From the NCBI RefSeq assembly GCF_900129355.1, contig NZ_FQVL01000002.1:372001-436000 (forward strand): 64,000 nt of DNA, written 5' to 3'. A program made the translations under genes and the position numbers. Of the stretch, positions 28,701 to 37,280 are shown piece after piece; the first letter of the stretch is position 1, and every line of letters begins with the position of its first letter. The notes beneath the pieces are model-generated. The model was not told the DNA's origin. It did no database searches and was given only the letters and a program-made list of their open reading frames with translations. This DNA comes from Seinonella peptonophila (lineage in GTDB: Bacteria; Bacillota; Bacilli; Thermoactinomycetales; Thermoactinomycetaceae).

Positions 28701-30379
28701 ACCCCAGCTTGTGTGAGCAACAAGTTCGCTTCACTATCGCTGAGCAAGTGAAACTTCCGTTCAATAGGATCATGCGGTTCAATAGGGATATAGGCGCCCC
28801 CTGCTTTTAAAATAGCCAGAATGGTCACGATCATCTCAATTGATTTTTCCATCATGATCGCAACTCGTGTTTCTCGGTTGACTCCCTGTTCCTTTAATCG
28901 CCATGCTAAATGGTTCGACATTTGATCAAGTTCTAGATAACTGAATTGCTCACCATTACAGCGAATTGCCGTTTGCTCCGGATGCTCCTTGACTCGTTCG
29001 GAAAACATTTGATGCAGTGTTTTCCCAGCTGGATAGGCTACATTTTGCTGCTGATTCCCTACAAGCCATTCTGTATGTTCTGCCGAAGTGCACAAGGAAA
29101 TCGTTCGAATCGGACGTTCAGGTTGCTCAATCACTTGATCAACCATCTGAACCAAATGCTGATAGAATCGATGAATCATTTCTGTAGAGAATCTATCTGT
29201 ACGATAAAGAAATTGCAGAGTGATTTCATCCTGTTCAGGGACTATAAATAGATTCAAATCATAATTGGTATGACCGACTACTTCTGCTTTCTGGACAACA
29301 ATACCTGTTTGATTTGCTATCTCGTCTAGTTGAAAGGGCGCATTTTCAAACACAACCAAGTGATCAATCCACGAGGTCGGTACTGCTAATTCAGCTAATG
29401 AAACCATATGGTGTTCTTCTGCTGCTAGAGTCGCTTCTTGCTGCTTTTGAATAAGCGAGACGAAATGATCCTCTGTTGAGGTAGCCAGCCTCATTGGTAC
29501 GGTCTGAATCAACATGCCTACCATTTGTTCGATCTGCGGAATATGCGCGGAACGTCCAGAAACAACTGTTCCAAAGATGACATCATCTGTTCGACTATAC
29601 TTCTGAAGTAGCAAGCCCCAGAGAGTTTGAAAAATGGTATAGAGTGTTACTTGATACTTTTGAGCCAATCTATGTAATGCTTGAGTCTGTCTTGAAGAAA
29701 TGATAAATCTTTGTTCATCTACTTCTTGTTGTGCTATCTGCTGCATGTTGCTTGGTAACTGTACATTGTGCTCATAGTCAGCTAAATAATGTTCCCAAAA
29801 TTCCAACTGTTCTTTTTTCGTTTGTGCTTCTAGCCAACTCACATATGCTGAAAAGTCCGGAGGGGCGGGTAATTCTGTATCAATATCTGCATATAACGCT
29901 AACCATTCTGTCAATAAGGTTCCTAATGACCAACCATCCAAAATGATATGATGAAAGGTGATCAAAATTCGATAATCTTGCTCATTTATTTTACATAATG
30001 CAAATCGTGCCAAATGATCGCGACTTAGTTCAAATCGATGTTGCTTTTCCTGTAATTGAAACTGATCAAATGCAGCTTCACGTTGATCGATAGGTAGATG
30101 GGTGTAATCATGATAGGTGAATGAGGCATCCCGTTCTCTGAGTACAACTTGAAGAGGCTCTGTTACATTCTCATAGACAAAAATGGTTCGTAAAACATCA
30201 TGTCGCTCAGTCAATCGTTTGAGACCTCGCTCCATGTTCGAGTGATCGATTTGACCTTGTAAGCAAAAGCGCGCTTGTTGTACATGAAACAACTTTATCG
30301 GGTTTTCTAAATAGTGGAACAACATACCTTGTTGCAAAGGAGTTAATCGGTAGACACATTTTACTTGATTTTGCTTCAT
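22778..30379 (-). CDS. Nonribosomal peptide synthetase, modules 5-6 (C-A-T-C-A-T-E)
   Basis: 2533 residues: D-accepting-type C (MLFHYL, HHIILDGW), A (455-955), T (LGGHSLKAM), C (HHIIADGLS), A (1500-1990), T (IGGDSIRAM), E (TPIQHWFFEQ, HHLVVDGVSWR, ESHGREELLPG, FNFLGQFD). A-domain codes read DVGCIAMIY and DVGCLALIY. The DVG start recalls the ornithine code of gramicidin S synthetase (DVGEIGSID), but the acidic residues are replaced by Cys and Tyr. The pocket therefore looks neutral or hydrophobic and I cannot name the substrate. The C-terminal tail (LSFDDLETVLNELDKR) resembles a donor docking helix. The first C expects a D-configured donor, yet the preceding protein has no E domain. The ribosome site (GCGGTGA) is weaker than those of the neighbours. 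Confidence 0.95.
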   Translation of the reverse strand: MKQNQVKCVYRLTPLQQGMLFHYLENPIKLFHVQQARFCLQGQIDHSNMERGLKRLTERHDVLRTIFVYENVTEPLQVVLRERDASFTYHDYTHLPIDQREAAFDQFQLQEKQHRFELSRDHLARFALCKINEQDYRILITFHHIILDGWSLGTLLTEWLALYADIDTELPAPPDFSAYVSWLEAQTKKEQLEFWEHYLADYEHNVQLPSNMQQIAQQEVDEQRFIISSRQTQALHRLAQKYQVTLYTIFQTLWGLLLQKYSRTDDVIFGTVVSGRSAHIPQIEQMVGMLIQTVPMRLATSTEDHFVSLIQKQQEATLAAEEHHMVSLAELAVPTSWIDHLVVFENAPFQLDEIANQTGIVVQKAEVVGHTNYDLNLFIVPEQDEITLQFLYRTDRFSTEMIHRFYQHLVQMVDQVIEQPERPIRTISLCTSAEHTEWLVGNQQQNVAYPAGKTLHQMFSERVKEHPEQTAIRCNGEQFSYLELDQMSNHLAWRLKEQGVNRETRVAIMMEKSIEMIVTILAILKAGGAYIPIEPHDPIERKFHLLSDSEANLLLTQAGVLIPTEYAGERIILDHTLLNLREARSVPMINQSSDLAYLLYTSGSTGKPKGVLVEHRQVTRLWFHEGSIWEVAPTDRWAMFHSYCFDVSVGEIFGALLHGACLVIVPTETARDANRLRRLLIEEQVTLLCQTPSSFRSLIAVEELQSEHHLWVKKLIIAGEALYPSQLASWKARYPKTKILNMYGPTEAAIYATVKEIDQEAIQLNKSNIGKPLPTVRAYVLDSNFHPVPKGVVGELFLAGAGVTRGYLNREELTAERYLPDLINPDERMYRTGDLVRWMETGELEYLGRIDDQIKLRGYRIELGEIIAQLQSHPEIAEATVLVRNEQLCAYFIAHDLKAVQMSSLQAYLRDKLPEYMVPTAWIPVDHFPLTTNGKLDKQALPLPDRHKAEYVPPANHIEERLIKLWTEILAVEKVGVIDHFFALGGHSLKAMRLLTRIEQEWQVQFPLATIFRHPTIREQAKEIQQATQRELPSIRKAPEEAAYPVTSMQKRLYVLQGFEQVKTGYNIPLAYWLEGQLDYQALRDALQSLVNRQQILRTSFHFEQGEVVQKVASSVPLELSIEQTTEEQLAACMEAAITPFELSQPPLFRVKLWKINDQRHMILLDLHHIIADGLSLQIIWHELWELYQGKKLASPTLHYQDFAVWQQQFRDQDGWEEQKKYWLNQLSGELPFLELPTDYPRPKIQQFQGAVIRRSLSDELSKQIRKFAAQHQITLHTLLCAVYALLLMKLSDQKEVVMGSPFAMRPQKELENMVGMFANTLPLRIQAQPELSFTKWLHQVKETLLTAYEHGEYPLEEMLELLQLERDVSRNPLFDTLFMVQEKTFTKQRVAKLHLNPYEQEQKIAKFDLSWVIVEKEQLEVGVEFRTDLFRKKSIQQMIDYYELLLIQLLEEPEQPIRQFSLLDPDQQRQLLDQSQPFVAYPEDQTLHALFSERAMSQPDAVAVRCGNQQLTYRELEMRSNQLARVLRTKGVARESIVALLVERSLEMVISILAILKAGGAYLPIEPNYPAERIRYMLEDSEAELLLTTSSTQVPNDIATGIILLDSLPSDELDDTDIVSVNQSSDLAYLLYTSGSTGRPKGVMVEHRQVTRLWFHEGSKWGIDSSDRWAMFHSYCFDVSVGEMFGALLHGATLVIVPTWTAKDPQQLHLLLEQERISILCQTPSAFAPLSAYETEQQKHRLLLRLLLLAGEALIPSQLQAWQQIYPQTRLFNLYGPTETAIYATWKEIDHKTLSSTASNIGRPLPTMSAYVLDSDQQLVPPGVIGELYIGGAGVTRGYLNRTELTEERFLPDPFAKGNKMYRTGDRVRLLANGDIEYLGRFDDQVKIRGYRIELGEITTQLLQHQQVDDAVVIVQETGDNLDLCAYVVISGIELDQLRADLAKKLPEYMLPRYIMPIDQMPLTTNGKLDRRALPKPVLIQKSGEKILPRTESESILAEIWQDVLGISEIGIDEHFFTIGGDSIRAMQIAARLRESDWEITMQDLFQHPTIKELAPIMRKRSTEHEQGMVSGKLPLTPIQHWFFEQSFLVPNQWNQSVLLERRQGRWQLPLLQEVLSEIVKHHDALRITFQQNFSQTQAMHQEEWEKAFQFTHYDFRQIEDYKDRIIQMATQLQTKLSLSQGPLMQASLFQTAKRDYLFLSIHHLVVDGVSWRILLEDLANGYDQLLRGESLHFPAKTTSYQTWATKLEQSTMRGDWQNQLSYWEPIAQAKVPGLPIDQGVVTEPAVRRSVVQMQLDRQKTEALVRDAHHAYHTRSMDLLLASLLLTIHEWTNQKQIRVHLESHGREELLPGLDVTRTVGWFTSLYPILLELQKAEPAEVIKAVKEDLRRVPLNGIGYGLLRYLSNQAQLVVPAEICFNFLGQFDEQLPNQFAQLSTLPIGGDISPQNQPAYALEWNCVIAAGQFQLSLTYDCYLFHRLTAEKLATRFCYHLQQLLNHCVQQEQSERTPSDFAAKRLSFDDLETVLNELDKR

Positions 30380-30453
30380 TCTTATATCACCGCTTTACGA
30401 GTTGATTCCTGGTTGAGTATATGCAACGATTGGACAAATCTTGTCTAAGCAGT

Positions 30454-30486
30454 TAATAAAAAAGAAAGACTGCTAAAAAGCAGTCT
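30454..30486 (-). terminator. Terminator between the 133-residue gene and NRPS modules 5-6
   Basis: Perfect 7-bp stem AGACTGC / GCAGTCT with a 6-nt loop, followed on the minus strand by TTTCTTTTTTATT. It lies 84 nt past the small gene and 75 nt before the next synthetase start, so the assembly line is split into at least two transcripts here. Confidence 0.85.
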
Positions 30487-30569
30487 CCAACTTGTAGAAA
30501 AAGTATTGGGTTCCGTCAATATTTCACGTTTTGACGATCACCCCTATTACTCTTTGATTGGTTTTTTCT

Positions 30570-30971
30570 TCAATAGCTCACATGACGTACCCGCCGATAA
30601 TATTCTTCTGCATCTGAGTACAATTTTTCTCTATCAAATTGAAATAACTTGACCAATAATGCTTCTATTTGACTTACTTCTTCTTGAAACAAATCTTCAG
30701 CTGATTTCCCTGCAAATTCTCGATACTGTCGGTACTTTTGCAAAAAGTGTTCAAAAAGTGCGTTACGCAATTGCTCATACTGCCTAGAAGTCATCCATAA
30801 GCTGCAATCATTGATCTGAAAGTGCACTTTTCCACCTCGATCCATGACATTTATTTTAAATTTTATCTGGATTGAAAGTTGATCGGACGATGAAACAATT
30901 GGAAGATTCAATGTAGGTCGATCAACTATGTGAAAGGTTACAATCCGATTAAGGGAAGTTACGCTCCACAA
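30570..30971 (-). CDS. Small hypothetical protein at the missing-epimerase position
   Basis: Up to 133 residues; the TTG at 30971 overlaps the end of the preceding NRPS gene by 23 bp, so translation is probably coupled, but the exact start is uncertain. The N-terminal half is beta-like (LSIQIKFKINVMDRGGKVHF); the C-terminal half is a charged amphipathic helix region (QYEQLRNALFEHFLQKYRQYR, then EVSQIEALLVKLFQ). No signal, membrane segment or catalytic motif seen, and no resemblance to an epimerisation domain. I do not recognise the family. It is encoded exactly where an E domain would be expected after module 4, so a role as an accessory or docking partner of the assembly line is possible but unproven. 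Confidence 0.7.
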   Translation of the reverse strand: MWSVTSLNRIVTFHIVDRPTLNLPIVSSSDQLSIQIKFKINVMDRGGKVHFQINDCSLWMTSRQYEQLRNALFEHFLQKYRQYREFAGKSAEDLFQEEVSQIEALLVKLFQFDREKLYSDAEEYYRRVRHVSY

Positions 30972-33900
30972 AATTAAGTACTTGCTTGATATCCTCTGTT
31001 GAAACTTCTTCCCCTTTTCCTTTTTCTATCTTCTTTGTCGATAACGGTCGAAGCTTTGATGCAAGCGCTGCAATATGAGGGAATCGATATAATTCTTTCA
31101 TTTCTAATTCCCAACCTGCTTGCCGCAGGCGAGCAACAACTTGCATAGCGCAAATAGAGTCCCCGCCTATTGTAAAGAAATGATCCTTTATACCAACCGA
31201 CTTTATGCCTAATACCTCTTCCCAAATCCGAGCTAATAATTGCTCAGCTGGAGAAGTAGGAGGTAGATGCTCCGTTTGTATGAGAGACTTAGGATCAGGG
31301 GTTGGTAATGCATGTCGATCTAATTTGCCATTGGTTGTTCTGGGTAGCTTCTCAATGGAAAGAATATTGTGTGGAAGCATATGATCAGGCAAATACTTGG
31401 CTAGATAAGTGCGCAGCTCTTTCGGCGTGCCTCCTACAATATAAGCAACGATTGTCGCTGTATCAGATTTTGTTTTATGCAGGATCACTGCCGCTTCTTT
31501 TACTGCTGGATGTTCAAGGGTGCGTGCTGTAATCTCACCTAATTCAATCCGATACCCCCGGACTTTTACCTGATCATCGTCTCTACCGAGATATTCAATT
31601 TCTCCATTTGGTAACCAACGCGCCAAATCACCTGTTCGATAAAGTCGATCCCCACTACGAAATGGATGCGTAATAAAACGCTTCTTGGTTAATTGTGGCT
31701 GATTCAAGTAGCCACGTGTGACACCTGCACCACCTAGATATAGCTCTCCAACCACACCAACTGGTTGTAATTGGAGTTGATCATCAAGTACATATGCAGA
31801 CGTAGTAGGCATTGGACGCCCAATATTACTCTGATCACATTTCATCGTTTGCTGATCCATTTCCTTTATCGTGGCATAAACAGCAGCTTCTGTAGGGCCA
31901 TAAAGGTTAAATATCCTGGTTTGAGGGTAGATTTTATGCCATTTACGCAGTTGTTTTGGCAGCAGCGCCTCACCCGCTAAAAGTAGATAACGAATGCATA
32001 GTGCATGATCTGCTTGAGATTGCTCATAGTTTGAGAGTGCTGTAAAAGCAGTTGGTGTCTGACAGAGGACTGTCACTTGTTCTTGATGTAAAATCTGTCT
32101 AAACTGCTTAGGGTCTTTAGTAGCCCAGCTTGGAATCATAACCAATGTAGCACCATGTAAGAGAGCACCGAATAATTCACCTACTGAGACGTCAAAACAA
32201 TAAGAATGAAACATCGCCCATCGGTCATTTTGATCAAAATCGAATTGACATTGATCGTGTAACCAGAGCCTTGTCACTTGACGATGTTCAACCATGACCC
32301 CTTTTGGTTGTCCTGTTGAACCGGATGTATAGATGACATAAGCTAGATCATTTGGACTGTTTTCAAGCAAAAGCGCTGATGAATCGATACCTTGATAAGT
32401 CTGCTCATCCAACATTAAGCATTCACCTGAAAAGGCAAGCAAAGTAGAGTCATTTTGATTTGTTATCAGTAATTTTGCCTGACTATCTCGCAAGAGAAAA
32501 GCGATTCGATCCATCGGATATTCGGGCTCAATAGGTAAGTAAGCGCCACCTGCTTTTAAAACAGCCAAGATACTGATGATCATTTCGAGTGATCGATCTA
32601 TTAGCAGACCAACAATGGATTCCCTGCCTATTCCTTTCGCCTGAATGAGTCGGGCCAACTGGTTCGAACGCTGATCTAATTCGCGATACGTGAGCTTCCT
32701 TTCCCCATCTATAACAGCGATTGCATCTGGATAAAGGGAAACCTGTTGTTGAAATAGTTGTGGCAATGTTTGCTGCTGGGGATAAGAAGCGTTGGCTTCT
32801 GACCATTCAAGCAGTTGCTGTTGCTCTTGATTACTTGCCAATTTAATATTGGGGATGGTCAGGTCATCATCTTCCAGTACCTGCTCCAATATATGTTGAA
32901 AATGGTCTGCCATTCTTTTGATTGTATCTGGATGATAGAGCTGTGTTCGGTACTCAACCGCTAAGGTTAGTTTATCAGTTTCTAGAACAGTCCAACTTAG
33001 CTCAAATTTTGCTGTTTCCGTTGGGATTTTTAGAGGATGAAGCGAAAACTGATGAAACTTTTGTTCAACCATCTGTTCACTTTGATAAACAAACATTGTT
33101 TCAAAAAGAGGATGCCGTGATTGATGATAAAGAGCAGCTCTCTTTTCCACAATTTGATCAAGCGGATATTCTCCATGTTGATATGCAGATAACATCCTTT
33201 CCTTTACCTGCTGCAATAATTGCATAAATGATTTTTCCTGATTCAACTGTAGACGCAAGGGTAATGTATTGACCAACATGCCAGGAATCTGCTCTAAGTC
33301 GGTATGAGAGCGAATTGAAAAGGGAATGCCAATCACCATATCCATCTGTTTACTCCACTTTGAAATAAAAATAGTGTATACGGCTAATAAAACCATGTAC
33401 AAAGTCGTACGTTGAGCTTGGGCATACTGTTGAAGTTTTTGATAGAGCTGTTCAGGAATGGACCATTGATAGATTGAACCTGTAAACTCTGGCGTAACAG
33501 ATCTAGGAGCATCTGTGGGCATTTCCCATAAAGGCAACTCCTCTTTCAGCGTTTCAAGCCAATATTTCTCCTGCTCATGCATCCATTTCCTTTTTTGCTG
33601 TTGCTCAAACCAAATCGCTACATCAGGATACGCAAGCGATTGTTGTGCTAATTTTTTTCCCTCATAAAGGGCAATTAATTCGTCCCAAAGCAAATGAAGT
33701 GTATATTCATCGGCAATGAGATGATGAAAGTCAATCATGAGTACCCATTCCTGCTTCGCAGGTCGTTCCCATACCTGTGCATGAAAGAGTGGCGCCCGAC
33801 TGAGATCAAAGGGTACAATCGCCTGTTGCAATAATGTCTTGATCTCCTCATCATCAGCGATTCTTTCTTTCGAGAGTGAGAAATCGACCTGGTCATGCAC

Positions 33901-36900
33901 TTTTTGTATGATTTCACCCTCTTCTAAATGAAATGAAGTGCGTAAGATTGTATGACGTGCCACTAACTGTTGAAATGCTTTTGTTAATCTTTCTAAATTT
34001 AGCACTCCTTTCCATTCGACGGCAAGAGGTAAATGATAACTAGCACCAATTCCTTCAACATTTTGCAAAATATAAAGCCGCTTTTGCATGGAGGTAACTG
34101 GATATTTTCGCTGTTTGGGCATGGGCTTTATCGGAGCAAATCGTGGATCAGATGATTGTTGGAGATATTGTGCTGTTGCTTGCACGGTTGACTCCTTGAA
34201 TAAAATCGATAAGGGCAGAGAATAACCTAATCTTTTTTTGAGCTGGTTAATGAGTTGAAATGCCTTTAATGAATGCCCACCCAGCCTGAAAAAGTCATCA
34301 TCCATACCAATTGGACTTACTTGAAGTACATCTTCCCATACTTGTACCAATTGTTTCTCAAAGTTATTTCTTGGAGATCGATACACTTTTTCCTTTCGCT
34401 CTGACGGATGAGGCAATGCTAAGCGATCCAGCTTTCCATTTGTTGTCAAGGGCAGTTGTTTAATCGAGATGAAATGAGCTGGAATCATATATTGTGGCAG
34501 CCGGCCTGCTAAGTAAGTACGTAGCTCATCGATTAGTAAATCTCCTACCACGTATGCGCAGAGATCTCCTTCATCTACCACGACAACGGCCTCTTTTATA
34601 TTTGGATGTGTTAATAATTGGGTTGTGATCTCACCTAGCTCGATCCGGTAACCTCGGATTTTTACTTGCTCATCAATTCTGCCTAAATACTCAAGGTCGC
34701 CATTTGGCAATTGCCGTACAAAGTCACCTGTACGATAGATTCTTCCTTGCTGAAGATATGGATCAGGTGAAAAACGGCTCGCTGTCAACGCTGGCTGTTG
34801 AAAGTATCCACGAGCTATACCAGCACCACCTAAATATAACTCACCAACCATTCCGGGTGGTAAAAGTTGTTGTTCATGATCTAAAATATAATAATGAACA
34901 GTCGGCAAAGGTTTTCCAATATTGCTATAATTTTTCTCAATGGTCTCTTGATCGATTTCTTTGACTGTAGCATAGATCGCCGCTTCGGTTGGTCCGTACA
35001 TATTGATCAGTTTGGTTTGAGGATACTTACTACTCCAAAAAGTTAACTGCTTTGGTATTAGAGCTTCCCCTGCCAAAATAATGCGCTGAAGAGACAGATC
35101 ATGATTTCCCACCTCTTCCTCTACTGTGTTCAAGGCGCTAAAAGCTGATGGCGTTTGACAAAGGATGGTCACTTCTTCTTCCTTTAACAGTTGCCGCAAT
35201 CGGTAAGCATCTTTGGCAATCTCAGTTGGTACTAAGACAAGTGTTGCCCCATGCAATAAAGCACCAAACAATTCTCCTACTGATACATCAAAACAATAGG
35301 AGTGAAACATCGCCCAACGATCCGTTGCTTGAACTGACCACTTACTTTGTTCATGAAACCAGAGCCGGATCACTTGTCGATGTTCAACCATAACCCCTTT
35401 TGGTTCACCTGTTGAACCTGATGTATAGAGCAGATAAGCGAGATCATCAGAGTGATTGACTGCTGGTAGCGAAGTTACTTTGCCTTGGTATAGAGTCGCT
35501 GAATCAAGCGTTATCACTTCACCATTAAATGAGTCTGGAACCGAGATACCTGTCCCTGTTAATACAAGGGGTGTACGACTATTCTGTAATAAATAAGTAA
35601 TTCTTTCACGAGGATAGTGAGGTTCAATAGGTAAATAGGCACCCCCCGCCTTTAAGATGGCCAAAATCGCAACAACCATCTCAAGCGATTTCTCTACTAT
35701 AAGTCCAACAATTGTCTCACGATTGACACCTTTTTCTCTTAGATACCATGCTAATTGATTAGAGTATTGGTCAAGCTCTTGATAAGTTATCTTTCTTTTT
35801 CCATCAACAATTGCAATTCCATTTGGATGCTGTTCTGCTTGCCATTGAAATAGCCCATGTAGTGTCTGTTGATCAGGATAGGGAACTTGTTGCTCGACTG
35901 CTCGGCTAATGGTTAATATTTTATCCTTCTTTGAGATGAGTGATAACTGACTGACAGGCAACTCTGAATCATCAAGAATCTGCATTGCCACCCGCTCTAA
36001 TCCATGGAAACACTGTTGTATTTCCTCTTGTGTATAAACATCTGGATGAAACGAAAACTTGATTGTGAATCGTTTACCTGGATAGATGATCAGATTTAAA
36101 TCATAATGGGTTTGTTCAAAAGCGTCGATCCCACAAATTTCAAATTCTAACTCTCTGCATTTAGCAGTACATGATGAAAGATCTAATGGATAGCTCTCAA
36201 AAGCGATCAGTTGCTTGATACCATCTTTTCCAATGGATGTTGCTGCTTGTATCTCTGCCAATGAGAGATAATGATAACGCTCTGCTGCAAAAGCATTTTG
36301 TTGAATTTTGCGTACAAACTGATGAAAACGCTCTTCTGGTTCTGCTTGAATACGGATCGGGATGGTTTGAATCAAAAGCCCGACCATTTGTTCAATTCCT
36401 CGAATAGGCGCTTGCCGTCCTGAAGAGACAGCTCCAAATACAAGATCTTGACAATGATTCATCCGTTGCATGACAATGGCCCATAAGGCCTGTATTAAAT
36501 TGCTTAACGTCACCCCTCTCCTCCGTGCCCATTCCGCTAGCCGTGCGGTCATGTCGGCAGAAAAAGAACACTGTAATTGCTGATGGACAACGGGAGTAGA
36601 TTTTGCTCCATGCTCTTTTTTCCAACCATGCGAAACTTCCAGATTCTCCAATTGTTTTTTCCAAAAAGCGAGTGCTGCTTCACGATCTTGCTTCATCAGC
36701 CATTGGATATAAGTGCGATAAGGTGTCACTTTCCCCAAAGAAAGCGGCTTTTTACTTGCAATTGACTCATATAATTTTAGCCAATCGCTGAGTAAAATCC
36801 CCAAACACCAACCATCTAATAAGAGATGATGAAAGCTCCAGATCAGTTCATACTTCCCTTCTCCTGTTGTGAATAGAGCAAAGCGAATTAAGGGCCCTTC

Positions 36901-37245
36901 TGTCAGTTGAAATCCTCGGGTTCGATCTTGCTTTTTCCACTCTGTCAACTCTTCAACAGTTAAAACAGATGGTGATTCATACCATTCAATTTCCATATGC
37001 TTGAATACAATTTGGACAGGTCGTTGGAATTCCTGGTAACGAAATAGCGTACGTAAACTTTCATAACGATTCACCAAGCTTTGTAAACTTTGTCTGACCC
37101 ATTCTGGTTTTAGGTTCCCTTTTAATTGAAAACTAATCTGTTGAAAATAGGCGAGGTCATGAGGATGTTGTAGGGCATGAGATAGAATACCTTCTTGTAG
37201 AGGTGTACATTCATAAATATCTTGAATATTATCCTTGGTAATCAC
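30949..37245 (-). CDS. Nonribosomal peptide synthetase, modules 3-4 (C-A-T-C-A-T, no E domain)
   Basis: 2098 residues from a GTG at 37245, chosen because a perfect GGAGGT lies 7 nt upstream; the ATG at 37260 has no ribosome site. Order: C (D-accepting type, HHLLLDGW), A (455-950), T (LGGHSLKAF), C (1050-1480), A (1500-1990), T (IGGDSICAM), then a 35-residue tail (STEDIKQVLNFVERNF). A codes are DVGCIAMIY and DVGCLALVY. Two oddities fall in module 4. Its C domain reads HHLIADEYT, so the Gly of HHxxxDG is Glu. Its carrier is of the GGDS type, which in every other case here precedes an E domain, yet none follows. The next C nevertheless looks D-accepting. Module 4 may be skipped, epimerised in trans, or may have lost its E domain. 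Confidence 0.95.
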   Translation of the reverse strand: MITKDNIQDIYECTPLQEGILSHALQHPHDLAYFQQISFQLKGNLKPEWVRQSLQSLVNRYESLRTLFRYQEFQRPVQIVFKHMEIEWYESPSVLTVEELTEWKKQDRTRGFQLTEGPLIRFALFTTGEGKYELIWSFHHLLLDGWCLGILLSDWLKLYESIASKKPLSLGKVTPYRTYIQWLMKQDREAALAFWKKQLENLEVSHGWKKEHGAKSTPVVHQQLQCSFSADMTARLAEWARRRGVTLSNLIQALWAIVMQRMNHCQDLVFGAVSSGRQAPIRGIEQMVGLLIQTIPIRIQAEPEERFHQFVRKIQQNAFAAERYHYLSLAEIQAATSIGKDGIKQLIAFESYPLDLSSCTAKCRELEFEICGIDAFEQTHYDLNLIIYPGKRFTIKFSFHPDVYTQEEIQQCFHGLERVAMQILDDSELPVSQLSLISKKDKILTISRAVEQQVPYPDQQTLHGLFQWQAEQHPNGIAIVDGKRKITYQELDQYSNQLAWYLREKGVNRETIVGLIVEKSLEMVVAILAILKAGGAYLPIEPHYPRERITYLLQNSRTPLVLTGTGISVPDSFNGEVITLDSATLYQGKVTSLPAVNHSDDLAYLLYTSGSTGEPKGVMVEHRQVIRLWFHEQSKWSVQATDRWAMFHSYCFDVSVGELFGALLHGATLVLVPTEIAKDAYRLRQLLKEEEVTILCQTPSAFSALNTVEEEVGNHDLSLQRIILAGEALIPKQLTFWSSKYPQTKLINMYGPTEAAIYATVKEIDQETIEKNYSNIGKPLPTVHYYILDHEQQLLPPGMVGELYLGGAGIARGYFQQPALTASRFSPDPYLQQGRIYRTGDFVRQLPNGDLEYLGRIDEQVKIRGYRIELGEITTQLLTHPNIKEAVVVVDEGDLCAYVVGDLLIDELRTYLAGRLPQYMIPAHFISIKQLPLTTNGKLDRLALPHPSERKEKVYRSPRNNFEKQLVQVWEDVLQVSPIGMDDDFFRLGGHSLKAFQLINQLKKRLGYSLPLSILFKESTVQATAQYLQQSSDPRFAPIKPMPKQRKYPVTSMQKRLYILQNVEGIGASYHLPLAVEWKGVLNLERLTKAFQQLVARHTILRTSFHLEEGEIIQKVHDQVDFSLSKERIADDEEIKTLLQQAIVPFDLSRAPLFHAQVWERPAKQEWVLMIDFHHLIADEYTLHLLWDELIALYEGKKLAQQSLAYPDVAIWFEQQQKRKWMHEQEKYWLETLKEELPLWEMPTDAPRSVTPEFTGSIYQWSIPEQLYQKLQQYAQAQRTTLYMVLLAVYTIFISKWSKQMDMVIGIPFSIRSHTDLEQIPGMLVNTLPLRLQLNQEKSFMQLLQQVKERMLSAYQHGEYPLDQIVEKRAALYHQSRHPLFETMFVYQSEQMVEQKFHQFSLHPLKIPTETAKFELSWTVLETDKLTLAVEYRTQLYHPDTIKRMADHFQHILEQVLEDDDLTIPNIKLASNQEQQQLLEWSEANASYPQQQTLPQLFQQQVSLYPDAIAVIDGERKLTYRELDQRSNQLARLIQAKGIGRESIVGLLIDRSLEMIISILAVLKAGGAYLPIEPEYPMDRIAFLLRDSQAKLLITNQNDSTLLAFSGECLMLDEQTYQGIDSSALLLENSPNDLAYVIYTSGSTGQPKGVMVEHRQVTRLWLHDQCQFDFDQNDRWAMFHSYCFDVSVGELFGALLHGATLVMIPSWATKDPKQFRQILHQEQVTVLCQTPTAFTALSNYEQSQADHALCIRYLLLAGEALLPKQLRKWHKIYPQTRIFNLYGPTEAAVYATIKEMDQQTMKCDQSNIGRPMPTTSAYVLDDQLQLQPVGVVGELYLGGAGVTRGYLNQPQLTKKRFITHPFRSGDRLYRTGDLARWLPNGEIEYLGRDDDQVKVRGYRIELGEITARTLEHPAVKEAAVILHKTKSDTATIVAYIVGGTPKELRTYLAKYLPDHMLPHNILSIEKLPRTTNGKLDRHALPTPDPKSLIQTEHLPPTSPAEQLLARIWEEVLGIKSVGIKDHFFTIGGDSICAMQVVARLRQAGWELEMKELYRFPHIAALASKLRPLSTKKIEKGKGEEVSTEDIKQVLNFVERNFP

Positions 37246-37280
37246 CTTGATGACCTCCATTTAAATAAAATAAAAAGCTT

